Assembly (NCBI RefSeq): GCF_040115645.1
Contig: NC_089542.1
Span: 5,208,001 to 5,272,000, forward strand
Reading direction: 5' to 3'
Length of the DNA stretch: 64,000 bases
Origin: Euwallacea fornicatus
Lineage: Eukaryota > Arthropoda > Insecta > Coleoptera > Curculionidae
Part shown: positions 51,101 to 61,521 of the stretch, in pieces
Numbering within the stretch: position 1 is the stretch's first letter
How the letters are laid out: each line of letters starts with the position of its first letter
Made by a program: the position numbers and the translations under genes
The notes under the pieces: generated by a model
Seen by the model: the letters and a program-made list of their open reading frames with translations, nothing else
The model's database searches: none
What the model was told of the DNA's origin: nothing

Positions 51101-54100
51101 TAGTAAGGATTTTTAAGGTCGATAATATTATAATATGGTGGCAAATGAGTTCAAGATTTTAACCTTTACCTGAATCTCAAGTAATTTTGAAAAACATTCT
51201 TTCCACCTTGTCGTTTAATGAAATTCTCTCATGTGCATATCTTCATGCTTGTATTCTTGGCTGCACTATAGTATATACAGGGTGTTTCCTAAGTACGGTA
51301 CGTAACTTCGGGAGCGTATTCTACAGCTAAAATAAAGGTAATTTTGTTATATAAACTGTATTCCAAAAATTCTTCGTTGCGGAAATACAGGGTCTGAAAA
51401 TTTCTTTAAAAAATTACAATTTTTTAAATATTTCCGAAACTGCTTGAGACATTTCAATGAAATTTTAATAAAACAGACAAGTACACAACAAAAAAATTAA
51501 TAAATTCATATAAATATTTCTTCTCTTAAGAATAATAAAAAAGAATGAAAAAATTTAGCAACAATGTGTTTTATTTATTTACTCGAAAACGGTGCATCCT
51601 ACGAAAAAAAGTCAAGAGACCTTTGTTCTTCCAAATCGAACACATAATTAAAAAAGGAACAAAATATTGGAAAAGAACAGTGGCGTACCACGTTTTTCCT
51701 TTGAAATATCCAGCAATGATCCTGCCCGCACGCCACTGGTTCCACAACAGCCACTGTTTTTAGCGTAAAATACGCACCGTTGCTAACTCTCAATCCTTGC
51801 AAAATGTCATTAAAATGTCTCAAGTAGTTTCGGAAATATTTAAAAAGTTGTAATTTCTTAAAGAAATGTTCACACCCTGTATTTCCGCAACGAAGCATTT
51901 TCGGGATATGGTTTATATAACAAAATTAACTTTATTTTAGCTGTAGAATACGCTCCCGAAGTTATGTAATGTACTTAGGAAACGCCCTCTATTCACTTTT
52001 TTTTGTGATGGTAATTTTGTGATTTTAAATGGTGTAGATTATGCGCTAGTTCCATCCAACCTGTACGGGTATGCTCAGTATTTTTCGCGCGGAGGTCCTA
52101 GTAAGTGTTTTTTGCGTTGATAATGTTATACAGGGTGGCCCACCGAAAACATTCCACCAAAGTTTCTTATGGTATGTGAATGGAAACACGCAAACATTCT
52201 GACCCGTTAACTGTAATTTCAAGGAGGTTCTATTTCTTTGGTATAACATTATAATTTTTTCAGGTTTAACCTCTAAACGGTGGTGGTTTTCATCTTAAAA
52301 ATCTGAAGTAAAAAGAGGTATCATGTTATACATCATTTTGTAGAGCATTCATTTGCCTTTTTAGTGCAACCTTATTTTTAATTTTGGAACAATAATTCTT
52401 AAAAAATTAAAGTTTAAAAGTGGTTTTGTCTTAAGAGTGTAACAAAACCGATACAAAATGTTTTTATAAATAAGTTCAAAAATGCGAATCGAACCGTTAT
52501 TTCTTTCTAAACAATAAGAATTTTAACTAGTCCAGTGCTTTATTTACTTCGTTAAATACTATCGTTTTGTTATAAGACGGTTTGCATTGTTAAAGGAAGA
52601 GTTCAAATTATTTCGCTCTTCTTTCCAAACAATCATTGTACCAGAGAGGTTGTCCATTTGTTTAAGGAATAGTATCCTGATCAACATGTGTCCCACACTT
52701 CCTCACGCAGTCTAATTACAAAATTTCGATAAATTGGATCTGTGGAAAAAAAAAGTCGTTCAAAATCCAATAAGAAAGCAGTAGTAGTAGTAGTAAAAGC
52801 AGTTAAAGTTACCTATTTTGAGTTGTATCATGATGGAACTTACTCTAAGCACTACAAGATTATCAGATACAATATTGGCCATAATTACTGCAACTTTTAA
52901 AATTGATTTATATTTTTATTTAAATTGAAGAGACAAATGCGCCTCCCTATATACAGGGTGTCCCGAAATTAAAGCACCATATTTAAACAACGTAAATTAG
53001 GTCAAAAAATAACACCAAAACTTTAAATAAAACAATGTCGGAAAATGCTTCCTTAATGAGGTATGCCTCTTTAAAGACGTAACTCTGATGATGGTAATTT
53101 TGAAATATTTCCAAAACGGTGCAAGATAACTTTATGAAATTTGGTACGATTTTATACCTTATAAGCCTCAATTGACTGATGTGGCTGAATGGAAATTATT
53201 TCGTCAGAGGCGTGCTGCACGGGTAGTGTCGGGGTTAAAAAATGCTAGATTTTTTTTATGTGCCCCATTTTTTAGTTGCTGATGCAAAATTATGAAACCA
53301 TATACGCTTCCAGAAAAAAAAGACACTCTTGGTTCACGATGCTAGGACGCTTCGTTTTCGAATAAAATGAATTTAAACATTACAATGCATGACAAATACA
53401 AATGATTTACTTTCTGTGAAAACTTAATAGTAGGCTACGAAATATTAAACAATGTTGACTGTCAATTTGATGTTTATATTTATTCTGTTGGGGAGTTTCT
53501 TTGTGTCATTATTAAGCTGTTAGTGAAAAATGGAGAAATTTTCAAGTAGGGAGCTTGCCGATATTCATTTTATTTATGGGTTCTGTAATGGTAATTCGCG
53601 AGCCGCCGTAGAAGAGTACAGAAGGAGGTACCCGAGAAGAAGAATACCTTTTCGATCTGTTTTTAGTCGAGTACATAGAAATTTAATCGAATGTGGTTCT
53701 TTTCAACGTTCTCGAGGCCAAGGAAGACCTACAGTAGATTACGATTTCGAGGATGTGCTTAATCGAATAGAAGAAAATCCTCAAATTTCTCTAAGAACGC
53801 TTGAAAACATTACAAACATACCAAAATCGATCGTAAATACAGTCGTTAAAATAACAACAGATAAACAGTTATTTCGAATATTAATTTTTAGATAGGAAGA
53901 ATGACTCGGATGCAGGGATTGCATCCCTTTCACTATAAAAGGGTTCAAGACTTACGAGAGGAAGATTTTACAGTTAGGATGAATTTTTGCCAGTGGGTTT
54001 TGAATCACCAAAATGTTTTACATAATATCTTGTGGTCTGATGAGGCTAGTTTTACGAGAGACAAAGCATTTAACATCCATAACACACATTATTGGGAGTA

Positions 54101-57100
54101 TGAAAATCCAAAAGTCGTAAGGAGAACACATTTTCAGCATAGGTTTTCTGTCAACATTTGGGCAGGTATCATAGGAAATAGATTAATAGGACCAGTTGTA
54201 TTTCCAAACCGGTTAACAGCACAACACTATTTACATTTTCTTCAAAATGAGCTGGCAGGCCTATTAGAAGATATACCATTGCATACCCGATTGCAAATGT
54301 ATTATCAACAAGATGGGGCACCAGCTCACTTTGGAAATAACGTGAAAAATTGGCTTGATGAAAAGTTTCCAGGCAGGTGGATAGGAAGAGGTAGTCCAAT
54401 AACCTGGCCCCCTCGATCACCTGACCTTAATCCCCTGGATTATTTTTTTTGGGGCTTTATGTGTAGCATAATCTATGCCACAGAAATAAACACGAGGGAA
54501 GAACTGTTGGATAGAATCAACTTAGCTGCTAATCAAATAAAAGAAAATACGTTTCAAATTTCCCGTGCCTCCCAGAGCATAAAAAAACGATCTAGACTGT
54601 GTATCCAACAAAACGGAAACTTATTTGAAAACTTACTTTGAAAGTGCGTCATTTAAATTTCTTGTTCGTTTTTTATTATTGTTTAATCGTTTTGATGTGT
54701 TTAATAAAATATCGCTTTAAGCATCATTTGTATTTGTCATGCATTGTAATGTTTAAATTCATTTTATTCGAAAACGAAGCGTCCTAGCATCGTGAACCAA
54801 GAGTGTCTTTTTTTTCTGGAAGCGTATATGGTTTCATAATTTTGCATCAGCAACTAAAAAATGGGGCACATAAAAAAAATCTAGCATTTTTTAACCCCGA
54901 CACTACCCGTGCAGCACGCCTCTGACGAAATAATTTCCATTCAGCCACATCAGTCAATTGAGGCTTATAAGGTATAAAATCGTACCAAATTTCATAAAGT
55001 TATCTTGCACCGTTTTGGAAATATTTCAAAATTACCATCATCAGAGTTACGTCTTTAAAGAGGCATACCTCATTAAGGAAGCATTTTCCGACATTGTTTT
55101 ATTTAAAGTTTTGGTGTTATTTTTTGACCTAATTTACGTTGTTTAAATATGGTGCTTTAATTTCGGGACACCCTGTATACAGGGTTGCTTATTAGTGCGT
55201 CAAAGTGCGATGTCTCAGTAAATATAAGTCTTGGAAGGAAATTTGTCTTAGTAAAGTTTTTGGGTAATAAAAAGCACGTATTTTTAAATTATTTTCAAAT
55301 GTACAGGGTCTGTCATAAAAGTGTGGTAGTACCAAATTATGTTTTTTTAAATGGAACCCTTATGAACTTTTATGACAGACCCTGTACATTTGAAAATAAT
55401 TTAAAAATACGTGCTTTTTATTCCCCAAAAACTTTACTAAGACAAATTTCCTTCCAAGACTTATATTTACTGAGATATCGCACTTTGACGCACTAATGAG
55501 CAACCCTGTATATATATATCTCTCATTGAACTACTTTTACTTATCAGAGAAAACTAATGTATTATCTCTTCTTATAATCACTGGTATAAACAAATGTTGG
55601 CCAAAATTATTGGAACTAAATTGTTTTGCAATAATAATCAACTATAACAATGAAAAATAAAACACATTTTTAATATTTAATGTAATATCCTTTAGTCCTC
55701 ACTGCATATGCTATTTTATTCGACATAGAATTAATTAATTTCTCAGTTATAGCTGGACCCATTTCTGACCAAGCTTTTGATAGTAATTCGATGAATTCCG
55801 TGGCGTTTTTACGTTTTCGATTCGGAATTTTCCAGTCCGTGATTTCCTATAAGTTCTCAATTGGATTGAGATCAGGATTATGGAATGGGTATTTTTTGCA
55901 GTTCTAACCCCTCTCTTTGACCAACTTGGAAAGATGCTTTGTATCGTTAACGTGTTGAAAAGTTCATTTAAGCGGCATGACCTCATCATGTATGGTGTTC
56001 TAAAACGTTCCTCAAACTGTCTCCGCATATAAACTTGTCCGTCTTTTTTCCAATTCTATGTAGAGGACCCATACCGAATGACGAAAAGCACCCCCACACC
56101 ATTGAACATCCTCCGTCATGTTTCATAGCAGGACAAGCGTATTTGGGATTTAATCTCTTTAGGTCGTCTCATGTGAATCGTACCATCACTTGTAAATAAA
56201 TTGAACTTAGACTCGTCACTAAAAACGACCCTTTTTACAGACATTTGGTGCCCAATGAATGTGATTTAAGCAAAGGCTTTTTGGCAGGTCTATAACTATT
56301 TTCACTGTCTTCGCCTTATCGTTCGACTTGAAAGACTAGGTGTTCCTGCTTGGTCGATTTTACCAAGGATTTTCGTTGAAGGTAGGAAAGGACTTCTTTT
56401 CGCAATATTTAAAATCTTTCGGTCCAATTGACTGGAGGACTTTCTCGATCTACCAGTATTTTTTAATGGTATTGTACTACCAGTACGAACAAATTGTTTG
56501 ATGATTCTCCACACTGCCCAGTTATGAAATCGTTGATTTCTGGTTATTTCGATTTGCCTTAGACCATTTTTATAAAAATTAATCGCTCTGGTTTTAACAC
56601 GTCACCACTGTGTGTTTTACTTCGAGCCATGACGGAAATTTATTGAATGATAATCGAATTGAATACAAGTACTGAGAAGCAAAAGTTTTTATAAAAAAAA
56701 CACGAAAAAAATAAATAGTTGCAACAATTTTGGCAGCACAGAAATACAAATTGTTTATATTAGTGAGTATAAGAAGAGATAATACATTCTTTTTCTCTGA
56801 TAAGTAAAGGTAGGTCAATAGAGTATGTACAGTGACTCTCTAAAATATTTGGGTACTTCACTTACAATCTTCTTTTGTGTAAAGGAATAATAAAAATTAA
56901 TAATTACGTAACGAAACTTCGGTATATGTTTGGTATCAGTTTCTGCTTACTTACAACGCAAAAATATATTTATAATTCAGTATCAAAATATAGAAAAACT
57001 GAAATATTTTAACAAACAGGTCGTTTTTGGGATCTCAAAAATATTCGGACATTTTTACTAGATCGTAGTTTTGCCCATAAGAACGTGTCTTGTGTTGGAT

Positions 57101-59715
57101 TTAATATTTTAACAGTGTTCCATGGTACTTATTAAGATTGCCGCTAATTCTCGTATGTATTTTTGAGGGGCAAAAATGGGTAGAGGCGAAAATAAGGCAA
57201 ATATCACCTTTGATTTACGGCAGTTGGTTATTTTCAACTTTGAGGAGAGGTTATCCTACAGAACAATTGGCGAAAAAGTTCATTTGAGCAAAAGCACAGT
57301 TGCAGACATTATTCGTCAGTACAAAGTCGAAGACGGAATCCTTTCCATCAAACAAACTGGCCAAAACTAATGAACGCTCGAGAAGAGCGATACATCATGA
57401 AGACTATTGAGGAAAATCACAGAATTAGTGCATTTAAACTCAAAGCAACTCTGGAAAATGAAATTGGCAAAAAGTATCTCCAGAAACTATATGAAGACGT
57501 ATGAGAGCAAATGGTTTCAATGGTCGGGTATTCAGAAAAAAAAAACATGATTTAATACCAAAAATAAGAACATTTAGAAAATAATTTGCTTCGGATGTGA
57601 TTTTAAAACCGGAAAACTATTGGAAAGACGTAATTTTAGCTGATGAGTCACAATTCAACATATTTAGGTTCGATGGCCAACAAATGATATAGATGAGACC
57701 CAACGAAGAACTGAAAACAAGCAATTCACTTTTTACTGTGAAATGCGGCGGCCGGTCAGTAATGGTCTGGGACTGCATTTCGGCCAAAGGAGTTGAGGAA
57801 TTAGTGTTCATTTATGGAACAATGGACAAAATTGTTTATTTAAACGTCTCAAAAAATAATTTGTTAAAAAGTGCCACTGATATGGAAATTCAAGGGAGTT
57901 TTAAGTATTAACAAGATGATGATTCCAAACACAACGCAATGATTGTTAAAGAACGGATGCTCTACAACTGTCCAAAAGTTCTAAAAACCTCAGTTCATTC
58001 TCTGGATTTTAATCCAGTTGAGAATCTATGGCAACAGTTGGATCAATAACAAATAAAAATTTGCTAAAAAAAGTTTTAATGGAGGAGTTACCGAAAATTG
58101 ACCTAAATTTAATTAAAAAAATTGTTTTGTCTATGCTTAAACGGTTTCGAGCCGTTATAGACAATCATGGAGAGCATACAAAATATTAATATTTCTTCCT
58201 CGTTTGTTTATTGTTTATTAACGTGTTCGAAACTTCAGTGTTTGAAAATGTTTCTAATACCCATAATGTGTTGTTCTTTATACTTTTTTTGATTTTTTTA
58301 TATTTTCAGTTAATATTAAATATATTTTTGCATTATTAGTAAGTCAAACCTAATACCAAACGTATACCAAAGTCCCGTTTCCTAATTGTTTATTTGTATT
58401 ATTATTATACACAAAAGGAGATTGTAAGTGTAAGTGTTCAAATATTTTAGGGAGTCACTGTATGTACAGGGGGCCCATTTGCCCCTTCGATTTAAATAAA
58501 AATATAAATTCATTTTAAAAGTTGCAATAATTACAGCCAATACTGTATATCAGCTATTCGGCGAGCGGCATCCAAAGGGTCTTAAAGCCATAAGAATTTT
58601 CCCCTTAGAAAATTAAGTTAGTCCAGGAGCTAAAAGAAGATGATAACGATAATGTTTGGAGTTTCGTGAGAATATTAGTCAACGAATTATTAGCAGTTAA
58701 AAATATATTTATAACATTTGTTTTTCTGATGAGTGTTCCTTTTTATTAAATGAAGAAGTTGACTGCCATTCATGGTCGTCCAACATTCCAAGATTTTCGT
58801 AGAGTTCGCACAGATCATCCAAAAAAACTAAACATTTGGCTAGAAATTTTTGGAAGTCATGTCTCCATTCTTTTGACCTCGAAATATGAACGAAGAAATC
58901 CATTTGAATTTATTAGAAAATGCCATTGACCCAGCATTAACATAGATAATCGTCACCGTGCCGTAAAACATCGTTCTTCAACAAGATGGGTTTCTTCTGC
59001 ATTACGAGGCTCCTGTAAGGTAGTTTTTAAACGAAAGATTTCCTCAAAGATAGTTGGGAAGAAGACGAGCTACTGAATTACTTGCACATTTCCCAGATTT
59101 ATCTGCGTTGGACTTTTTGATTATGGGGCCATTTGAAGTCAAAAATTTATGCGACACAACCCTGATCACTTGAAGACTTGCGGCAATTTATTGCACACCA
59201 ATGTAATCTTTTGATTCCAGAAATGTTCAACAATGTCACAGAGCAGGTTAAACAATGTCTCTGCTACTGTAGGGGGGTCAGTGGTTTGAATTGAAATGTT
59301 GAACATTAATAAATTGAAATAATTGGTAAATGAAATCAATAAAATCGCTTTTAAATCTCAATTTCTCAAGAATTGATGCTCCAAAATTAAACAATAAGAT
59401 ATCATTAAAAAGGTAATTGAATGTCCTTTAAAATGATGTATCACATGATACTCCTTTCCATTTAACAATTTTAGAGCGTAAGTCACCCTCGCTGAAGCAG
59501 AAAGTTTTGGTGGGCCACCCTGTAGTGTTGGAGTACACAATCATGAGATTTTAACCTTCGTTTCAGTTTTAAATAACTTTGAAAAACATCGTTTATTAAT
59601 TTTTCAATTAAATTCTGTTTCGTGTATGTGTTTATGTTTGCAGGGAGAGGTTCAGTTCATCAAAGTTCCCTCAACCAGGATGTTGAAGATTCTTATGTCG
59701 AAGAAGAACTAGAAA
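45152..59715 (+). CDS. Inter-alpha-trypsin inhibitor heavy chain-like protein (VIT and VWA domains), 3' end not reached
   Basis: Secreted extracellular protein; vertebrate relatives bind hyaluronan. Exons: 45152-45289, 45344-45784, 45840-46103, 46919-47024, 47987-48243, 48301-48474, 50052-50536, 50704-50822, 50920-50982, 51058-51102, 52038-52100 and 59644-59715. Phases agree. A signal peptide (MKTWFLLLIGTFLIVAC) leads to the VIT domain (IYQMTVETNVSNRFAKTLIT, GHVAASARDSNRFTVSV). The VWA domain has a complete MIDAS: DTSGSM, GGTDIESAL and FLTDGEPT. The last four small exons all start and end in phase 1, encode low-complexity linker and are less certain; no stop codon was reached, so the C-terminal part is missing or lies to the right. 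Introns carry a tRNA gene and many transposons. The 57-base intron 48244-48300 is in frame and open, so retention would add 19 residues. Confidence 0.88.
46738..46819 (+). tRNA. tRNA-Ser, anticodon GCT
   Basis: A complete 82-base class II tRNA. The acceptor stem is GACGAGG/CCTCGTC with G as discriminator. The D arm is TGGCCGAGTGGTTAAGGC (A and B-like boxes), the anticodon stem-loop TTGGA-CTGCTAA-TCCAA, and there is a long variable arm and a T arm GGGTTCGAATCCC. No intron. Followed a few bases later by a T8 run, the Pol III terminator. It lies in intron 3 of the ITIH-like gene, same strand. Confidence 0.97.
47347..47957. mobile_element. Foldback MITE, about 0.6 kb, ending next to an exon
   Basis: The outer 130 bp or so on each side are inverted copies. 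They share GTTCATATAAAGA, AAAATRCTTYGG, TTCGATCTACAGG and TTAATGGGT, and end near TGGTGTTTTTGAATA on the left and (reverse-complemented) CAGAGTGTTTCTGAATAG on the right, each beside TA. No coding capacity. The right end stops 29 bases before the exon at 47987. Confidence 0.75.
49190..49560 (+). pseudogene. Mariner (DD41D-type) transposase fragment
   Basis: Only the C-terminal catalytic end is readable: FEERWIGRNVSNHWPARSPD then LNPLGFFFG, closely like the WIGRG...PRSPDLNPLDYFFWG block of the mariner at 52954, but with the last catalytic Asp changed to Gly and stops beyond. No inverted repeats were found around it. A fossil in intron 6 of the ITIH-like gene. Confidence 0.7.
50991..52130 (+). 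repeat. Local duplication of a microexon unit (copies at 50991-51130 and 52000-52130)
   Basis: Two segments align along their length: GGTAATTTTGTAACTTTCAA with GGTAATTTTGTGATTTTAAA upstream of the exons, and TACTAGTAAGGATTTTTAAG with CCTAGTAAGTGTTTTTTGCG at and after the donors, then GATAATATTATA with GATAATGTTATA. Each carries one small phase-1 exon (51058-51102 and 52038-52100). A foldback element lies between the copies. Confidence 0.65.
51278..51989. mobile_element. Foldback (MITE-like) element, 0.71 kb
   Basis: Inverted end repeats of about 210 bp: CAGGGTGTTTCCTAAGTACG on the left against GAGGGCGTTTCCTAAGTACA (reverse complement) on the right. Both continue through TTCGGGAGCGTATTCTACAG and the TTATATAAAC and GGAAATACAGGGT blocks. 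Flanked by TA on both sides. The core contains CAGTGGCGTACCA and CGCACGCCACTGG, plus CGAAAACGGTGCATCCTA, which resembles a block in the repeats of the mariner at 52954. Non-autonomous. Confidence 0.8.
52954..53406. repeat. Left terminal inverted repeat of the DD41D mariner
   Basis: 453 bp, inverse of 54723-55175 without an indel that I can see. A meaningless 62-codon open frame occurs identically in both arms. Confidence 0.9.
53530..54641 (+). pseudogene. DD41D mariner transposase with one frame break
   Basis: Cut-and-paste transposase. The 5' frame (53530-53895) holds the DNA-binding region (NGNSRAAVEEYRRRYPRRRI, GSFQRSRGQGRPTVDY, ISLRTLENITNIPKSIVNTV). The second frame, open from 53892, holds HPFHYKRVQDLREEDF, LWSDEASFTRD (first Asp), QQDGAPAHFG (second Asp), PRSPDLNPLDYFFWG (third Asp) and a complete C-terminus. 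The spacing of 41 residues between second and third Asp defines DD41D. The frames overlap by only a few bases at 53892-53895, so a single small indel there would explain the break. Confidence 0.88.
54723..55175. repeat. Right terminal inverted repeat of the DD41D mariner
   Basis: 453 bp, inverse of the left arm. The match begins 81 bases after the transposase stop codon. Confidence 0.9.
55180..55508. mobile_element. Foldback MITE, 329 bp
   Basis: Arms of about 143 bp are nearly perfect inverse copies (CAGGGTTGCTTATTAGTGCG against CAGGGTTGCTCATTAGTGCG), around a loop of about 45 bp. A second terminus-like motif, TACAGGGTCTGTCATAAAAG, stands at the inner end of each arm, suggesting a smaller element at the centre. 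Directly abuts the DD41D mariner with TA junctions. Confidence 0.85.
55519..56823 (-). mobile_element. Degenerate Tc1-like transposon
   Basis: Inverted ends of about 70 bp share CTTTACTTATCAGAGAAAA and GTATTATCTCTTCTTATA. The minus strand holds decayed transposase: helix-turn-helix at 56514-56302 (IIKQFVRTGSTIPLKNTGRS), then FSDESKFNLF and NPDLNPIENL with a stop, in changing frames. It sits between the 329-bp foldback and the next Tc1 element. Confidence 0.8.
56830..58460 (+). mobile_element. Degenerate Tc1-like transposon
   Basis: Inverted ends: CAGTGACTCTCTAAAATATT on the left and CAGTGACTCCCTAAAATATT (reverse complement) on the right, both beside TA. They continue through CACTTACAATCTCCTTTTGTG with small differences. 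Plus-strand transposase starts MGRGENKANITFDLRQLVIF at 57176, and is broken from 57370. DESQFNIF, CGGRSVMVWDCIS, QDDDSKH and FNPVENLW remain. It resembles the element at 61522 (shared MLYNCPKV/LLYNCPKV). Confidence 0.85.
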
Positions 59716-61521
59716 GTAATTTTTTAACGTAATTTTGAACAATTAAGGGTGAATTTTAATTAAAGAAATTTGACCGTGTAAATCTTAAAAGTTATAAGAT
59801 CAGTTAAGTTCAAGGACATTTTAGCAAAAAGTTATCACTAAAAAAACCTCGTGCCGTAAAAGTTAAAGATGCTATGAGTCAGTTCAAGTGCTAAAATCAC
59901 AATTTATCGAGAAAAGTGTCGATATCTCCTAAACCATGAAAGATGGGTATATTCAACAGTATATAAAAAAGGTTTAGAATTATGATTGCAATACAATCGG
60001 GTACTCAAATACAAGATGTACCATTGTAAAAATGTTACTTTTGAAAGCCGCACTTTTCTGAACGGCCCTGTAGGTCTCTAAATATTTTTAAAATGTGCAT
60101 ATAGTTTCATAGCTATATTACATAACGCATTCAGTTTGAGAGTAAATTATAAATGGAATTCATTAAGTTACTTTGTAATTTCGTTGACTCAATCTGGAAA
60201 TATTACTTACGCATGCGCAATTATCGAACGTACAGGTTTGGTCCGTATATTTAGACAGAGCCAACCGCTTTTATGATAAGAAAAAGAAACGTTAAATTAC
60301 AAAAGGTGTAGAGTTTATAAACGTAATATTTTCGTAACTTCAAATGAATATTGCAAAGTTGAAAAAGGATGCGCAATCGGTAAACGTACAATGAAGCACC
60401 ATGTATAAATTTTTTTAATTGAATACACTTTATTTTCTGATTTAAAGAATGTACATAACATGTTGACATTTGTTGTAGCCATTTTAGCGATATTTGATAT
60501 TTAGAAATCTGGATTATATCGTTTTTCCAAAATTAATTGCGATTAATAACAAATGGACCGATCGACATTGAAACTGATTATTTATTCGGCTGTAAATATT
60601 CCCTCATTCTATTCCGAATATGGGTTATACAGAAGAAGAAAAGTATTAAAAAAAATAACAACAATGATGTTGCTCAACTGCAAGCGCAGTATCAGCGCAA
60701 ACATCCCCACATGCCAGTTCTCCCTGATTCCATTTTTAATTTTCAATTTTTGTAATCTGCGGATAAAATGAAGAAAATGTAGCAGTCGAATAAGTAATAG
60801 TTCCTAGCGACGTTCGGTCCATTTTTTTCATTCATGAAACTGCCATTTGGAAAAACGATGTCATTCCGATTTTTCAATGCAAATACCGCGAAAACGGCTA
60901 AACCAAATGTCAACATGCACATTTAACAGTTCCTCGGACCCCTATGATTTTATGATTGATTTCAGAAAAAAATCAATTATGGGGATGTATGCAGTACTTT
61001 TCTCGCGGCTATGCACATGGAGTATTAGTGAGTGCAAGCAAGAGGCAATTAGCTGATTGATAAGTGTGAGGGAGACAGGATACAGTCGTTGACTGGCACG
61101 CAATATGCCTTGATCCGTTCTCGGGTTAAAAAAGGTCTTGTTTTTCAATTGATGCGTTCTAAAAATACCATTTTTGTTGTAGTATTTGTAAGGCTACATT
61201 AAAATTTATCATGGAATTTGTTCTTGAAGAACGCATTAAAATTTGCGTGTATTCACGCAACTTGCGTTCTGCCAAATAATGTAGAACTACACCCCTGCTC
61301 AGAGTAAGGCGTACTACTGTGAATAAACGATGCTAGCCGATCGTTGACAATGGAGAGGGAAACGGTTATCTGTCTCCCTCGCACTTATCCAACGTTTCAT
61401 TTCCTTTTGCTTGTACCCACTAAGGGCAAAAACATAGTGAAGTGTGATTGGTTCTCTTAACTCCTCACTTCCTTCGCACGGCAACAGTGCACGTTCCCTT
61501 TAATGAGCACTACGCCATATA
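59716..61521. other. Intron or intergenic sequence with a weak inverted repeat
   Basis: No coding exon recognised. Around 61020-61110 and 61320-61430 two segments match imperfectly as inverted copies (TAAGTGTGAGGGAGACAGGATA against TAAGTGCGAGGGAGACAGATAA, and AGTGAGTGCAAGCAA against AGTGGGTACAAGCAA), which may be an old foldback element. Confidence 0.45.

Larger units (their letters stand above)
52954..55175 (+). mobile_element. DD41D mariner with very long inverted repeats, near intact
   Basis: A 2222-bp element bounded by CAGGGTGTCCCGAAATTAAA and its inverse, each next to TA. The terminal inverted repeats are 453 bp each (52954-53406 and 54723-55175) and look identical by eye. The plus-strand transposase between them is whole apart from one frame break. 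The identity of the arms implies a recent insertion. Confidence 0.92.
52870..58545. mobile_element. Palindromic MITE (second level), arms 52870-52951 and 58463-58545
   Basis: Two arms of about 82 bp are inverted copies: ATTGGCCATAATTACTGCAA then TTTATATTTTTATTTAAATT on the left, against ATTGGCTGTAATTATTGCAA and its continuation (reverse complement) on the right. Outer ends abut TA. Joined, they would form a roughly 170-bp palindrome with a centre like CCCTATACAGGG. All inner elements of the stack sit in that centre. Confidence 0.7.
52600..59290 (+). pseudogene. Outer mariner transposase, split by insertions and decayed
   Basis: The 5' part (before 52870) reads like a mariner helix-turn-helix region (EVVHLFKEYYPDQHVSHTSS then LITKFR and GSVEKK). 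The 3' part resumes after 58545 with HPKGLKAI, QELKEDD, FSDECSFLL, LNIWLEIFG, QQDG, RFPQR, PDLSALDF, and EDLRQFIAHQCNLLIPEMFN, with several stops. Forty-one residues separate the second and third catalytic Asp, as in the DD41D group. No coding potential. Confidence 0.8.
52131..59522 (+). mobile_element. DD41D mariner (outer element of the nested stack), degenerate
   Basis: The ends match as inverted repeats of roughly 300 bp. CAGGGTGGCCCACCGAAAAC stands at 52131, and CAGGGTGGCCCACCAAAACT is the reverse complement of the right end, both beside TA. Further in, both share GTATCATGT(T/G)ATACATCATTTT and the CCTTTTTA and TTTAATTTTGGA blocks. The element's own transposase fragments lie at about 52600-52860 and 58560-59280; everything between is later insertions. 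Confidence 0.85.

Noticed and set aside
52983..55146. Identical 62-residue open frames at 52983-53171 (-) and 54958-55146 (+)
   Set aside because: They are the same stretch of the mariner inverted repeat read in opposite directions. No family resemblance; not a gene.
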